A stretch of DNA of 64,000 nucleotides from Cardiocondyla obscurior (taxonomy: Eukaryota > Arthropoda > Insecta > Hymenoptera > Formicidae), in contig NC_091876.1 of assembly GCF_019399895.1 (NCBI RefSeq), positions 5,742,381-5,806,380 on the forward strand, written 5' to 3'. The notes beneath the pieces are model-generated. The model saw nothing but the letters and a program-made list of their open reading frames with translations, had not been told where the DNA came from and ran no database searches. Positions 14,501 to 28,400 of this stretch are shown one piece after another. The translations under genes were made by a program, and so were the position numbers. How positions within the stretch are numbered: position 1 is the stretch's first letter; each line of letters opens with the position of its first letter.

Positions 14501-16100
14501 AACGTCTCTCTCCCCCCTTTCTTTTCCGTTGACTCGCCCTGTCTTCGGCAGAAGAAAGAAGAGCGCGAGATCAGCGAGGATCTCGGTGCTTTCAGAACGT
14601 ACAGGTACGAGGGAGTAATGCGATACACCGAGACAGGGGATGTCTTAGTTTTCCTTTTTTTTTTTTTCTTTCCTCCTGCTTACTCTTCGTTCCTAATTCG
14701 AGAACATAGAAGACCGCAACGTTTTTGGAGAAATCGAATTGTGCCGACACATTTTGTCTTTCTCTTTTTTTTTCTCTCTCTTTTTTTCTCTCTCTCTTCT
14801 CTCTTTCTCGAATTATCGGACTTAAAAAAAAAAATTAGACAACGGAGATAGGATTTTTACACATTTGAGAATAATGATTTAAAATACAAAGAAATCAAGT
14901 TCTCATAAAATACATTAATGTCGCAGAATCTTTATTAATTTTATTCCGTGCCACTCGAGGCTTTTTCAATCTCTCAGAAATATGCTTTGCGCTTAAAACT
15001 GAGTTGAGAAAATGAACCGAAAAACAAGCAGCCGAAGAAAAATATTTTTCATAAAACGAAATACTGTGGATTTGGTCAACGGACAGTGGCAGAGCGGCAA
15101 ACTTCTTATCCACCCTTAGCGACAAATCCACGGGAGGTCTTCCCTGGAATTTACGGCAGTCCAACTTTCATCGTAGGCATGAATGACTCGGCATTTCGTA
15201 CCTGGTCACAGTCGAAACGCGGCAAAGTCTTTCGAGCACCATTTTCAGGCAACGAGAATTTAGTTCCAGACTGTATAGTGGCTTTTTGAAAATTTTACAA
15301 TGTATTTCACGTTCAGCGGCGTCCTTTAGTGATGAGTTTCGTGTGCATTAAAAATATTATAAAACTTACTTTAATCTGTTACACTATATTCTTTCTTAAA
15401 GGCATCCGTTTTTGTTATAAATTTATTTCGAGTATTATTAATTTTAAATCGTATTTATTAATTAATTCCCATCGAATTGTTAATTAATTTTACACCGTTG
15501 CAAAATATGATATCTTACAAAGATATTCTAATTAAATATGTTGACGATAGATTTGATTTCGAATATACTGAGCTGGTTTACGTGGGTCATTATGCTTGCA
15601 GATATGATTATAAGTTAATAGTTCAGTTTAGCAGCTTAGTTTCGGTCAACGTTCCCTTAATGATCTCGAAGATTAAATGGAACTAAACAGAGATCAATCG
15701 AGTCTTTGCCACTATATTCCGCGTGACCAGAAACCGCAACGTCGCTCTGATCTCGAATAGGCAGGAGCCGCAAGCTTCGTCGCCAGCCGGCGATTATCCG
15801 ATTCGCTGCGATTAATTCTACTACACCGTCTTCCACCTTATTAATTTGTTATATTTAAATATTCAATTAATTTTATATGCAAATACTTAGAAAAATAAAA
15901 GCGGGCACATTGCACGGGCGTGCACCACTGCGACGCGTCGCAAAAAAAAAAAAAATAGAAAAAAATAAGCGTCGGCAAAAAGTGTTAGTTTCTGGTTCCA
16001 GTTTTAACCCGGCGATTCTCGGCTCGTATTTTTTTCTTTTTTTCGCAGCGTCTTATAGGGTTGTAGACACATCCGACAAATTCTTTCCGGATGAACCGTG
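8519..16100. other. Gene-less flank
   Basis: CpG-rich and AT-rich patches alternate. T or A runs lie near 9,434, 10,033, 11,430-11,470, 11,965, 13,592, 14,360-14,400 and 15,940. A polypurine tract is at 12,255-12,345 and a polypyrimidine tract at 14,765-14,815. Open frames here (for example at 11,539-11,742 and 15,086-15,289) match no family I know. No gene is supported. Confidence 0.6.
12255..12345 (+). repeat. Polypurine (A/G) tract
   Basis: About 90 bp are almost entirely A and G on the + strand, starting in AAATA repeats and ending G-rich. It could form triplex DNA. It also creates an ORF of low-complexity residues that should not be taken for a gene. Confidence 0.8.
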
Positions 16101-17137
16101 AAGAATAAAGTGCGCACGTGGAGGATGACAGGAAGAGAAAGGGATAGATAGAGGAAAGAGAAAGAGAACGAACGAGATCGAGTAGTAACGCCCCCGTCCC
16201 TCGGCGTATCGCGTTCTTCGGGAGCAGATGTTCTCGGGGGACTACCGAGACTCCGCGCAGTTTGACTGACAGTTGAATACCTCTGAAAGGACTGCGCAGA
16301 TCTCGGTACTATCCGTCCTCCATGGTTCTAAATTTCGTGCGCGAGCGTTTCACGATGTATACTCGCCGCCACAAAGGAGGCGAGGAGCCCTCCTTTTCGT
16401 CGAAATTAAAAATTATTCTATCGCCGCGAACGAAAATGGAGATATCCGTACATTTTCTTTGTCTTAGGGGGCGAAAATGGTGGCGCGATCGACGCGATTA
16501 CGGTCCCCGATGTTTCCCGGATAACGAAATGTCGTGACTAACAAGCGCGTCGGTGTCCCCGATATCCTCGAAATCGACACTGGGAAGTGCGGCGTCGTCT
16601 GATCTGTCTATAGAATCCTCCTCTCTGTCCGTCGGAGCGACCTCCTTTGTCCTATGATACCGATGATAAAGACGACATGGAAGGGTCGATACTCCGGGAA
16701 GTTACGACGGATCCGGGAGTAACTGATACGCAATCGACATCGAGCTAGAATGTCCTCCGTTGTCAGGCGCGTTAAAAAACGAAGGTGGCACCGATTGTAA
16801 CGCGAGAATTTACAGGTTTCTCTTCGACTATTGTCGTTGCGTTTATATATCGTTCGATCGTACGCGGTTTGCCCGACGTAACCCGGGCGATCGGTCGGAA
16901 AAGTTTGGGAAGACACGTAAACTTTCTCAGCGTGAGGTAAGAGGGACGTTTAACGTGGATGGCCCCGGGGAGGAATGGTAGACATGGGCCGGCGATAGCA
17001 ATGTCATGGTAGCCACCGGAAATAGCCGGCACTATCAGCCGCTTTGCCGGATAGCGCGCCGTCACCGCAGAAAGAGTTCCAATCTTCTATTCAGCACGTT
17101 CTTTCCACACCTCTCGCTCTTCCTAGTTCCATCAGAC

Positions 17138-17250
17138 TATTCTCCCTCCCACTCTTTCTCTTCTTCTTCCATTCTCTCAGTCTCTCTCTCTCTCTCTTTC
17201 TCTTTCTCTCCTTCTCTCACCTTCCTTTTCTCGCGCGTTCTTTTTCCTTT
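17138..17250 (+). repeat. Polypyrimidine/CT-rich tract
   Basis: C and T dominate for over 100 bp, with a (TC)n core around 17,180-17,198. It is a simple repeat and a GAGA-factor-type sequence on the opposite strand. Confidence 0.85.
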
Positions 17251-20200
17251 TTTACGGGTTGTCCGATACAACGTCTCGACGAGAATGGACTGGGACCGTT
17301 TCTACCGCCGAAAAAAGAAGCGCGAAAGGGTGGCAGAAGATGGCCGGAAGCATGAAAGAAAGCAGATGCCCCGACAACCCCGACTTATCTGCCAACATCC
17401 TTCGGCCCTCCCGCTGTACCGGCTTTCTCGCGCATTCTTCTCCGATTCTCCACGGTTTAGCAAATGACCAGATCTTTTCTCCTTTTTTTTTTTTTCCTTC
17501 CCCCCTTTTCAATTTAAACGCGCTCGTGGCTCGCGTGTTTGCGAAAATATTTGCGATTGTTATTTATAAGATTTTAATTCGTTCGAAATATATGCGAGAT
17601 ATTAAGCAGACAAAAATTTGCAATAGTTTGAGGTTTTGTAAATTAGAACGAGTTGTATGTTTTATTTTTTTATATATTTTTTTTTATAATTTGACGGGAG
17701 CAACGACGCGTGGAGGGCACGCCGTTACGAAAAGCTACGGGCACCGAGCAATAGAGCGACGATGGCGAGGCGCGGTGTCGTTGATAGAGTATGCAAACTT
17801 CATTGCCCGAGAAGGGTGGGCGACGGACTTCGCCCTTTCTTCGTTTCTTTGCTCACGCCGGCGGCCTGCAACCCCCATTCGGCGCGGTAAGTAGCTGCGC
17901 TACTAAGCGATGGTTGCGGTGATACATCATGGGGTGTCAACGAGTGTCCCTGCCGCTGTAATCTCGCATCCATCAAGGCAACGCGCGGTACGGGACGGGA
18001 CGGGGACGGCGCGGGACGCGAAGGGGGAGGGAGCGGCACGCGGGCGGACGTACGACGGGTTCCGCTGATCGATGTCCATCGGCTCCGAGAAGCGACCTCC
18101 GAGGCCTCACCTACGACCTTCTTTCTCTCCTGACACGCTCCGCCGGCGGCGGGGATAGCTCTCGCTAGGATCAATCGGTTTTCGCCCAACTCGATTTTCA
18201 TTTATCTTTCCCTATCTGAAGGCTGCTATCGTCATCGCGATCCTTCAGCCTCGTAATGTAAAGCCTGGACCGTCCGTCGTGTCAAACAAGCGCAGGTTTC
18301 GCGACTCGCGTAAAGAAAAAAAAGAAGAAAAATGAGAATAGTCAAGTTTGTCTCTTTCGAAAAATTAATTAATCGTCTGTCCCTTTGTCGCTTTTCAATC
18401 TCGGCTTTCGAAATTCTGAAAAGCGGAGACGAGTGTTGTCGCAGGTTGACCGATGTTTTCATCGTCGTTCCGCTAATTATTCACTAATCTCCCACACGAA
18501 CGTACCCAAGTAGCGAGCCCATAAAGCCAGGATTACCGAAGCGATGTAAGGATTATAACGGTGTCCTTGATCCTAGGAGACCTTCGCAGGTATCGCCTCA
18601 GCGCAGTATTCTCCTGCCGCGTATCTTCGTTACTTTGCCGTGCATGATGCCTGGAGACTGATATTTAACGCGATAATATCAGAGAAAAGTTGAGAAGTTA
18701 ATGGTCGTTAATCCTTATTATTGACGTCCGATGCGCGAAATAAATATCGTCGTTACTCGTATTCATTTAGATATATTTTTATTACCATTTAAAAAGGCAC
18801 ACACACATATTACATAAATTTCATTCGCGTTTATAACTCGCGGGGTATTTCACATTTGGTAGCTAAAGCAGAAAATTACGGGAGGGAAAGAAAAAAAAAA
18901 AAAAAATTGTTATTTATCTTTTATCCAAAATTCCGCATTAATGATATACTACCTTTTTATCCTTTCTCTCTCTGCGAGAGAATTTTTGCCCAATGAGCTT
19001 TTATAACCCCTGTTTACGCAGAAAAATCACGCGGTAGCGTCGGCCGTAACGCGGCCGTCAGTTGCAGCGAATAAATTACGTCGCGCGGCCGGGGCTGGGT
19101 GTATATTGCTCGCAAATGGTATCTGGATAATTCGACGTGGTGGCGAATCGACGTCGAATCGCTTTATTGCGGACTGGTTTGCAAACAGTGCCATGCGGAG
19201 CGGACCCGAGCGCGTAGCACCGTTCTCGTGATTAATGGCCGAGGGTGCGCCAGAGTAGTCCAGAAATTAAGCGCGGAAAAAAACAGATCGTACCTCTCGT
19301 TACGGGTGGGATTTCCGTTTTGCCGGCTCCGTTAGGATGCCAATGAATAGTCCCGCGGCAACGTCTGGTGAACCTCTCTTCTCTCCCGCTAATTAACAGG
19401 AAAATTATTCCAGCCACTACAACTCAGGAAGACGTATCGTTGCGAGCGAAATAATTTCTTAATACGCGAGCTCTGTGGGTTCTTTTCTTTTTTTTTTCTT
19501 TTTTTTTTTTATTAAAATATATTTAAAATGCGGAAATTTTGTTTTACGAAAAATTATTTTCTTTGGGTGGAAGAAAAAAGAAAATTTATTACTTTAATGA
19601 TTGATAAATTCGATGTCAGACTGTAACGATCGTAAAAATAGAAAGACATTCTGTGTCAAGTAGTTGAAAATGAAAAATAGTCAGTATCCGTTGTAAGGGT
19701 CATTAAAACTTACTTTTTTTTTACCTGCGAAACTTTAATGGTTCGTTTCTCCTTACCATTGAAGGTCAAGCAGTCGGTTCTTACGCAGCGGTGTCTTTTA
19801 CCATTTTTTAATGCGGAACAGAACTAATTCTTGTTTAAGAAATTATTCCACTGTTGAAATCCCGAAACTAGTATCATACAATTCATCTCTCGATTTTCTT
19901 TGAAAAATTATCGCTTATTAAATGCCACTTGGTTCAATATTGTCGTCGACCGGTTTTACGTGAAAATAAGCTTTTTTCTCGACTCATCGGACTTGGAACA
20001 TCGTCAAACTTCGTGTCAAGGTGAAGAAAGAATAGGATAGCGAGAGGATGGAGAATACGATAGCGCGATACACGAACGAATTCGTAGGCGTCCGATTGTC
20101 AACAGGTGATAGCATTGGGCCAACTCTTAGAGCTCGAGTAACAAGAGAAAGGGAGATTGTGTGTGTGTACGTGCACGACGAAGAGAAAAGAAGGAAGGCT

Positions 20201-21053
20201 GGCGGGGTGGAGGAGCGAGATCGAGCGAAAATCAGGGGGTGGTTGCGACGGGGAGAAAACGGTGGCGCCGGAAGGGTGGCCAACAAAGTCTTTATCGTTT
20301 CGAGGACCGATTACAAAGCTCGATTGTTGCCATTCTTCGGAATCCAAATAATCTCTCGCTCGTCCGAGCCACAGACGAGCAGCCAGCCATTCGGATAGAA
20401 ATTTACAGCCGTCGGTTTTACCAAGTGGCCATTATAGCCCTTTCCCTGTCACAAGAAATCATTAATATCTTTTATAACAAAAAGACCCGCGGTAAAAAAA
20501 AATGTGTCATTTGCACTTTCACTTTTTAATTGTTATTGTAATTTTGTGGCTACAAATAAGTATGTGCCCGAGAACTAATTATAAGCGCGTGTCTAATTTT
20601 TTGGAATATTATATTTAGTAAAAAAAAAAAATTGCATATTTATATTAATATACTATATGTATATAAATTTAAAATAAAAAAAATTGAAATATGCTAATTA
20701 CATTATAATCGTGAGTTCGATCTCTCTCTGTGTAAATTTTTTTTTAAATGAAAATCTGACTAGTGTTTAAGAAATTTGTTTAAGAGACACAATCTATACT
20801 GCTAATTCTTTTTTTTTTCTTTTTTTACGCGGGCGTAACATTAAGCTCTCGTTTCTTCGTGACTGCGTAACCATGCGTGAAAGCCTGGATCCCGGATCGG
20901 TCTCTCTCGCGTCCCGCGGGACCGCGGCGGGCACAGGTGTACAAATAAATTGCACGGGCATACTGATTGCGCGTAGAGCTGCGGCATCTCGCTGCACCGG
21001 CCCGGCCGTTCTGGCTGCATCATTCTCCCTGATTGCTAAACGATGCGCGCAAC

Positions 21054-21082
21054 TGCTCGCTCGCTCGCTCGCTCGCGCGAGC
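21054..21082. repeat. (GCTC)n tetranucleotide repeat with terminal palindrome
   Basis: CTCG units repeat about five times and end in the palindrome GCTCGCGCGAGC. It is short and CpG-dense. Confidence 0.85.
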
Positions 21083-23331
21083 CCGTAGCTCTCTCGCGCG
21101 CCTTCGCGTACGATTAAATACATCCGCGCAAATCAGGATCTCATTGCGCTGTCAACGGCCAATGGGCACAACCGCCGGTCTACGCCGCACGTCCGTTTTG
21201 ACGACATAATCTCTCTCCTGCCGTACCCCATCCCTGCCCCCGTCTCCCTCGCTTCTTCCGCCTCTCTTTTCTGGTTCCCGACATCGAAACGCTTTTTTCT
21301 TTCTTGCGTTGCAAAATCCGCGCTGCAACCGGATAGCCTTCGCAGCCGTGCGATGCAATATCCCGTCGGCCAATTTAAATATTCGCCGGATTCCCCGGCT
21401 ATTTAATTCTTAGCTTAGAAGTTGATATAAATCGAATTATTTAATCGGGAATAAAGAAAAAAAATATATATCGAAAAGCGAGACGTTTTCGTAATACAAA
21501 TTGTGATTCTACGCCTCGCAGAGGTTCTCGTGAGAAAGAATTTCGTGCGGGACAAAGTGACAACAATTTATATCGGCGAAAGTACGGCGGAATTGCTTTT
21601 ATGTTTGTTTTAATACGGCGTTCTATTTTTACAAAGGGGTCGCGGACGTCAGCGACGTCACAATAGTCTGAAAAACGTTCGGTATTATTGCGATCGATCC
21701 ATCGGCGCGTCTCAGGATCCACGTCGAAATTCGGAGCGCGGTGAGAAATGACAATGGCGACCCCGTCGCAACGCGGCCCACCGTCTTACGACACTTAATT
21801 CGTGCTACGTCTGTCACCTGCCGGCAGCACGACGTCCGGCGCGGCGTGGACACGGCTCTCCCAACGCATTCAACAAATCTCGAGGAGATTTGTTCCGCGT
21901 GTGCGAACGTCATCCGACGCGCCTGGAATTTCAATACGTGTCCTGCGCGATTTCGATTCGCGGACGCGCGTGCCGCACTAGGAAAACCTCGCGATAGTTC
22001 AACAATGTTTTTCTCTTAACGCGATCGCGTCTGTAAAAAGCTTCCCTGCTGCTATTCGTTAGACGTTGACATTTTTCGGGTGATATCAGGGAAAACGAGT
22101 AGGAAAACGGAGTTAAAGACGACGGGGAAACAAAAATCGTTATCGTTCTTTATGAAGAAAGCTTTTCAGCTTTCGCGTCCTGTCGAAGTAAACGAGGAAC
22201 GCGGATCTCGTTTCGAGGGCCGCGCTAAGTTACCCGTAACATTCCCACGTTGTCGTTTCGGAAACTACAACGACGACCACTCGCGCAACGAGAGCGGAGA
22301 ATCACTGCGACGAGGTCAGGCCCCTTTTCGCAAGGTCTCCCCCTTTTGGTACGATCGGAGGCCCTCTGCTCCACATAACCGAGTATGAACCTCGCCGAGG
22401 TGCACCGTGAAGAGGGTATGCTCGTGGATTCCTGGATCGTCAACCGGGAGAGGGAAAAGGGGGGGCCAAGAACCGGGGACCCCTTCGATATTTATTGCGG
22501 GGATGCGTGCCGGGCAGATATTATTATTTGTACCACGCGCATAATTCAAGCCGGTCGTTAAAATTATTTTATTACTTGTTCTACACACCGCCGCTCCCAG
22601 ATTCCGCGCGGTCACCCTCGTACACGGTGTTCCTTCGCCATCCGTGGGAGCATCTTCGGGACGGCTGCATTCTTCGCAATCGATTAAATCGTTAAAAAGC
22701 TTAAGTGAGCTGCAAAATATATAGAGATGAGAAAATCAATCCATTAGGATTTCGACTACATTTAATTTTTTTTTTTTATTTCAAAGTATACGAGGGCGAA
22801 GAATGCTCGGTGCATTTATTAATTTTCGGAGTTATCGCGAACCGTAATAATTTCCTCAGTTATTGCACTGTTGTATTAAAATTTAAAACTGCAAATATTA
22901 ACAATTCCCGACGCCTCTCCATAAAAATTTCAATTAAAATCAAAGCTTTCCGGCGAGGTTCAAAACGTAATTTTTTTTCTTTGGTTTTTTTTTTATTTTG
23001 CAATACACGGATTATAAAAATGATCCGAAAAGAAATTAATATGTATGCAAATGTGTAATGCGGACGAGTTCTTAAGATTAACCGATTCGTACCGATTACG
23101 ATATTTTTCAGATTCCTCCACCGACGTCGTGCTCTGTATGTAAGAGAGAGATACTGCATAATACGTATGTAAGAACATATAAATGCCACCTGTCGCAAAG
23201 CACATCCACCATCAATGCCGCGGGAGAATAAAAAGAAAAAGCTCACCCGATTCATCGGAGCCATTCGAGGTACGTCCCAAAATAGGTCGACGCTAATACA
23301 GCTTTGCCACCGTAGGTTACCTGGCGGGTTC

Positions 23332-23370
23332 CTCTCTCTTTCTCTCTCTCTCTCTCTCTCTTTCTTTCTC
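23332..23370 (+). repeat. (CT)n microsatellite
   Basis: CT units repeat with a few TTT interruptions. The complement is GAGAG, the binding core of GAGA factor. Confidence 0.9.
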
Positions 23371-23686
23371 AACGTCACTTTCCGCAGAACGGGTTCTTGC
23401 AGATCGTTATTGAAACGAGCGACACGCCGGTCAACGGCAGAGGCGTATCTGGTTGGACGCCTCGGGTCGAGAGCGTCGTTTCGAGCGCTTTTCTTCGCGA
23501 GGAGGCGAGCGCGCGCAAAGTGGCGTGACGAGTGGCGGGACCAGAATCTCGACGAGCGGCGAGCCTCTCACGTGGAGTAACTTAAAGTCGTATCAATCTC
23601 ATTTATGCCAATTTTCGTGTCTCGTGTGGTAGCCCCTGTCCCTTGCGAGCGAGGGGTTCCTTCTTCTCGCCTCGGTAGCCGCGCTA

Positions 23687-23721
23687 GCTCTCTCTCTCTC
23701 TCTCGCTCTCTATTTCTCCCT
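23687..23721 (+). repeat. (CT)n microsatellite
   Basis: A second CT run lies about 320 bp after the one at 23,332. The pair would present GAGA-factor sites on the minus strand. Confidence 0.85.
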
Positions 23722-24574
23722 CGTTCGCGACGAGCCGCCGTGCGTCATTGGCGAGTCGTCTGCGATTGTGCCTGCGACGCGACACACGTTTTCGAGACAT
23801 TTTCATGATAATCAAAGGTGGGCCTGGGGTGTCGTTGGTACCGCGACACGTTCCTGCGTATGCAAATCGCGCGTTGGAATCAGTAGCTACCGCCGTGCCA
23901 GGAGGAGCCCCCGATTTATCGCGCCCTCCCCGGATCGATTATTCATTGATCGAACTCGTTTGTCGACTCGATTAATCTCCATGAAAAATGTGACGATTTC
24001 CCGTACCTCGGTACCAGATATAAGCGAGAATGAGATAATTTACGCGCGCGGCCACGAGACTCGCGCGGATAATTGATCGCTGTTTACCAATGCTGCCTCC
24101 TCCTCTCGAGGGAGGGCATGCGGCGAAATCGTCGACCCCATGTTTGCGCGCGTATTGATTTTAACTACTCTCTTACAAGTTTTTGCATCCGTACATCATG
24201 TTGCGCGAGCTAATTAAAATAGATTTCGCACATCTGGCTGTATTATCGGCCAATTAACGATGCCGCGCGCGACGTCGGTACAGCGCCCGATAATTCCTTA
24301 CTTAACGTCCTCGAGTTAAAATCCGTTAACGACGCCGAACCCGCGGGGTTATTTTTAGATAATTCGCGAGCGAGCTCATGAAAAACCGTGCGCGACACAC
24401 GAGCCAGATCCGAGACGTCTATATGCATTCGTACTCCGAGCAGCGTTCAAGAACGAAGGGTACGCCGGGTACACGTAGTACCCTCGTCACGATCGTCATC
24501 GAGGTGACAGGTAAATACAGAGAAGCAGGGTCTACCCTCCGGAGGATATACAATATACGTTCACGAGCCAAGTA

Positions 24575-24603
24575 GAAGAAAGAGAGAGAGAGAGAAAGAG
24601 AGA
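24575..24603 (+). repeat. (GA)n microsatellite
   Basis: A GA run with one AAA interruption, in opposite orientation to the two CT runs upstream. Confidence 0.9.
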
Positions 24604-25380
24604 CGGGTGAAGGGGTGGATCGCATGCACGGGGTGCGGAAAAGGGAGACTGGCGGTACGTTCGTAAACGAGAATTAAATCCGAGACGACGTTCCCGTTTA
24701 TTCGAGATACGCTTCTTGTTGTGACCCGGACGAAATCGTGCGTGCAAGGCGGCCGAGAGCGGGTAATCGTTCAACGCGACGGCGCTGCGTATTCTTTAAA
24801 CGCAGACTCCGGGAATCACGCGGGAGACAATAGGCCACTCGCAAGAGCGAGATACGGAACGCGCGATCGAGCTCAACGTCCGCGCCTGATAAAGGATTAA
24901 CAACAAGATCACTCCGGATCACGTTCGTAATAAATTACATACGATCCTCCTTGACAATTATCCGATCATTAATCATAGAATATTTAAGATATTAAAAAAA
25001 AATTGAATTTAAGTCAGATAATAAAGACGTTATATCCTTTGATTCTGGCATATTACGATACAAAGAAAGGAGCGCTGAGCGAGAAGTAACTTCCGTCGTG
25101 TTCATATTTTACGGCGATTAGAGCGCGATCGCCGCTTGGTATCGCTCGGTCTCTCGGACAGTAAAACTCTGGAGGCATCTATGGCATGCGCGGTTTATAT
25201 CGTCGGTTAACTTCTATTCCTCTTCCTTAGCGAAGAAATAAAAAGCCGTGGCGCGGCGCGTACGCACCATTACGCACGCTGGACGCAATCCTCGCCTACA
25301 CACGCGCGCGAGGGTACGCGCGCGTGCTCACGTTCCACGCAGAGAGAAAGAGGCAGCGCGCAAACCGGCGATTGGTCGAT

Positions 25381-25401
25381 CGCGTGCACGTGTGCGTGCA
25401 C
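25381..25401. other. 21-bp strictly alternating pyrimidine-purine tract (Z-DNA-prone)
   Basis: Every base alternates pyrimidine and purine and most steps are CG, TG or CA. This is the sequence type that flips to left-handed DNA under negative supercoiling. It stops four bases before the G-run at 25,406. Confidence 0.6.
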
Positions 25402-25405
25402 CACA

Positions 25406-25427
25406 GGGCGGGGGGGGGAAGGGGGGG
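25406..25427 (+). other. G-quadruplex motif (G3-C-G9-AA-G7)
   Basis: Nineteen of 22 bases are G, with only a single C and an AA as interruptions. This is enough for at least four runs of three G with short loops. It is the strongest quadruplex candidate in the window. Confidence 0.7.
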
Positions 25428-28400
25428 CAGTTATGCAGAGAGGCCAAAGGCACAGAGGGACGTAGGAAAAAACGCGTACGCGTACACGTAGCAGCAACGT
25501 CGGCAGCATCGCCGATCATCTCCCTCTTGTGCACTCCCGGACCGTTCGATCTGTCTTTTTCTCGCTCTCTTTCTCCTCTTTCTCTCTCGCTTTTGCTCTT
25601 GCTCTCGCTCTCCCTGACGCGAAGGGTGGAAGCCATCTGCATCGCGATGAATGCCACTAACCACCCTGCGAGTAACCCTCCCCTCCTGCAAAATCCCCTT
25701 TGCCTACGTTTCAACCCCTCTCTGTCGCGGGCTGGCCGGACGCGGCCAAGGGTTCTCAATGCGCTCACGGTGGAATGCGAAGTTATTCCGCAAGTATAAT
25801 ACGGCGGTAATCCTCGATAGTCACTTGCAATTTTTGAACGGGGGAGCGTAAATGTACCTTCTATTCGGGGCGCATAAACATCCGTCGCGAATTGAAAGTT
25901 TCGCCAGCGCGGTTTCTTTAACCTTTGATAAGTCATCGGGATATTTCATTTAATAATCCGAGACTTTTTTTTTCTAAGTCTAATAATGAATAACGTGAAT
26001 GAATACATTCGCCGCAAACTGCGAATCAAGACGCGGATAGCTTTTGTTACTCGCGTCCACCGCTGAAGCTCGGCTCTCTTTCTCTTTCTTTCTCTCGTAA
26101 AATGTCCCTTATTAGACTCATTGTAGCTATTGACGCCTTGGCAATGAAACAACCGGCGGTTCTCCGCGGCAATTACTTTTGCCACTGGCATTTGCGCGAT
26201 CGAAGGGCGCCAGATCGGTGAGGCGAAGGCAAGGGTTTCCCCCGCGCGAAACGAGATGCACTTTTCTCAGCCTCGGATTTATTGTATGCGCTTCATCACG
26301 TCGCGCAGACGGCGCGTATCTCTCCACGACGAAATAATCGATCGTTTAACTCTGACGCCGGCAGTTTATCATTATCCCCCCCTCCCTCCCCCCTCCGTGA
26401 AACGCAGACCCGCGAGGTTTCGTCATCGCTCACGTAGCACCTTTATTTTGCTTCTTGTTTCTCGGGGCGCGCGCTTTATTATCGCCGAGGCGATGATTTG
26501 CAAAATAAGCCCTCCCCGTACGATTCGACTTTCGCCGAGCTCTCGCGGGCGGCGCGGTGTTTATCAAGTGTACGAATTAAATTGCCGTTTTATTACCCAT
26601 GAGGGGCGAGGTCGAAGGGCAAGGGTGAGGACCTCAACCACTCCCCCTCCCTCTTTCATCCCCCGATGCGCCGACGAAGAATCGGCATTCAACGCGGAAC
26701 TTGGTCGTAGCGGAATCTTAAAAGTTCGAAAGGCGTGAATTTGTTTCGTCGATAATTTTCCTTAAATATATCTTTTAAAAATAGCGAGATAACGTAGAGT
26801 CCATTCGGTTAACGAAATATTATTTTTACAGTATTTTCTTTACGCACGTCGTGGTCTTTTTTTTTTTTTTTTTTTACACTCGCATTGAATTTTTATCGCT
26901 TCCGATTTATCTCGATAATTTTGTTGAAAATTATAATACTTTAGAATTTGAAGTACGTATTCGGAAATCTCGCGGAGTCTCGTTCCAAAGCGATGGACCG
27001 AGTATGACCGAATTCTTTTTCGAAGATGTTTGTTCGGCGGCCAGTTTTTCACAGCGCGTTCGCGCCGAGCGAACATCCATTCCGCGTGCGATAGTTCCGG
27101 ATGCGGAACACGATTCCCGCATTATGCCAAGTACGCGGTCACGACTGTTACGAATCGCCGGGCGAGCACCATTCTAAAGCCCTCGTCGGATTCTAAACAC
27201 ACCCTTTACATACCGCGAAGTGATAGGTGGGCGGATTTAAGGGATTGGCGACAAGAGGGGAATTCGGCCTGATCGATTATACGTCAACCAGGACGTTTCT
27301 CGACCCGCGGTCGACGGTTAGTTTTACGGTGGAAATTCGTGTGGCTGATAAAAAAAAAAAAAAAAATTTGCAGAGGGGAACTTGGAGCGCCGGTGAAAAC
27401 GTCGTGCACGAGGAAGCTGCGTAGTCGCAATTTTTCACAATCGTGATAAAGCCGCAATAAATTGAACGTATAAATATAAAATTAACCGCCAGTTATTATA
27501 GTTTTCTAACAATTTTACCTATAAAATAATGTATTAAGTACTGTTATTTAGAGAGGAAATTAAAAGTAGACGTTTGCTTGATATATAAAATGACCAAGAA
27601 GTTAGAAAGATCGGCCCAAAAAGATAAAAAGCTGTCAGGAACGCAGTAGTTTATACTCCGAGATAAGAAATGATGCCGTTTGCACGGAAGTACGTGTCGT
27701 TACACATTGATACAAGCCCACGGAAAAAAATCAATTCCGATTTTCCGGCTCATTCATAGCGCACCTAATCGTCCCACTTGGCGGCGTTTGCACGTCTCAG
27801 ATTAAAAAAAAAAAAAAGAAAGAAACAGAGTCGTGCTGTAGAAAGAAGATGGCGTCGTTCTCTAGGGGGAAAAGAGGGGTAAATTTTAAAGGTCTCTCTT
27901 TCTCTTTCCCCTGCGTCCTCTCTTCCTCTCGTCCGTTGACTCTGAACCACGGCAATCACGACGCGTGCAATTTTTATGAAGTCCTCGCCAGGTCTTTGAG
28001 TCGTTGAATAATTCAGGGTCAAGAGGGGAAAAACGACGCTTTTGAGCGTACATGTGTGCGCGCGTGTTAAATTTTCGACCTCCAGTCGACCGACGAGCGG
28101 CGGCCGCCGCTTTTTTAACAATCGCACGACATATTACTTGTCCGATAATCTGATTAAGATGCGCGGAATATATGCATGCTGAATGAAAATCGAGATATCT
28201 GCAAGAAAGAAAATCATCGTCAGTACTTTCACTTGCTATTAATCATAATTACATAAATATGTCGAGATGAGGTCCTGTCGATGCCGAACAAAATCACCTG
28301 CACAGCAACTTTGATGAAAAGTATTTTTTTCTTTTTTTTTTTAAATTAATAAAAAAAAAAAATATTTCTAATAAAGTCGCGTACGAGTAGCTCGTCTCTC

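Larger units (their letters stand above)
16101..25245. other. Gene-less flank
   Basis: The segment is largely CpG-rich with AT-rich intervals at about 17,560-17,690, 18,760-18,960, 19,480-19,720, 20,520-20,840 and 22,700-23,060. It holds CT/GA repeats (17,138-17,250; 23,332-23,370; 23,687-23,721; 24,575-24,603). ATGCAAAT octamers occur at 23,045 and 23,860. Open frames such as 17,259-17,894 (211 codons) cross homopolymer T runs and show no domain. Confidence 0.6.

Noticed and set aside
16816..16936. Possible exon ending at GAG/GTAAGAG
   Set aside because: The donor is good but the upstream AG has no polypyrimidine tract.
17259..17894. 211-codon + strand open frame
   Set aside because: It crosses T-runs and AT-rich DNA, shows no domain, and overlaps other frames of similar quality on both strands.
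25248..25936. Overlapping open frames of 183 and 202 codons on opposite strands
   Set aside because: Arg/Ser/Leu low-complexity products come from CG- and CT-repeats; both strands are equally open, which is typical of GC-rich chance ORFs.
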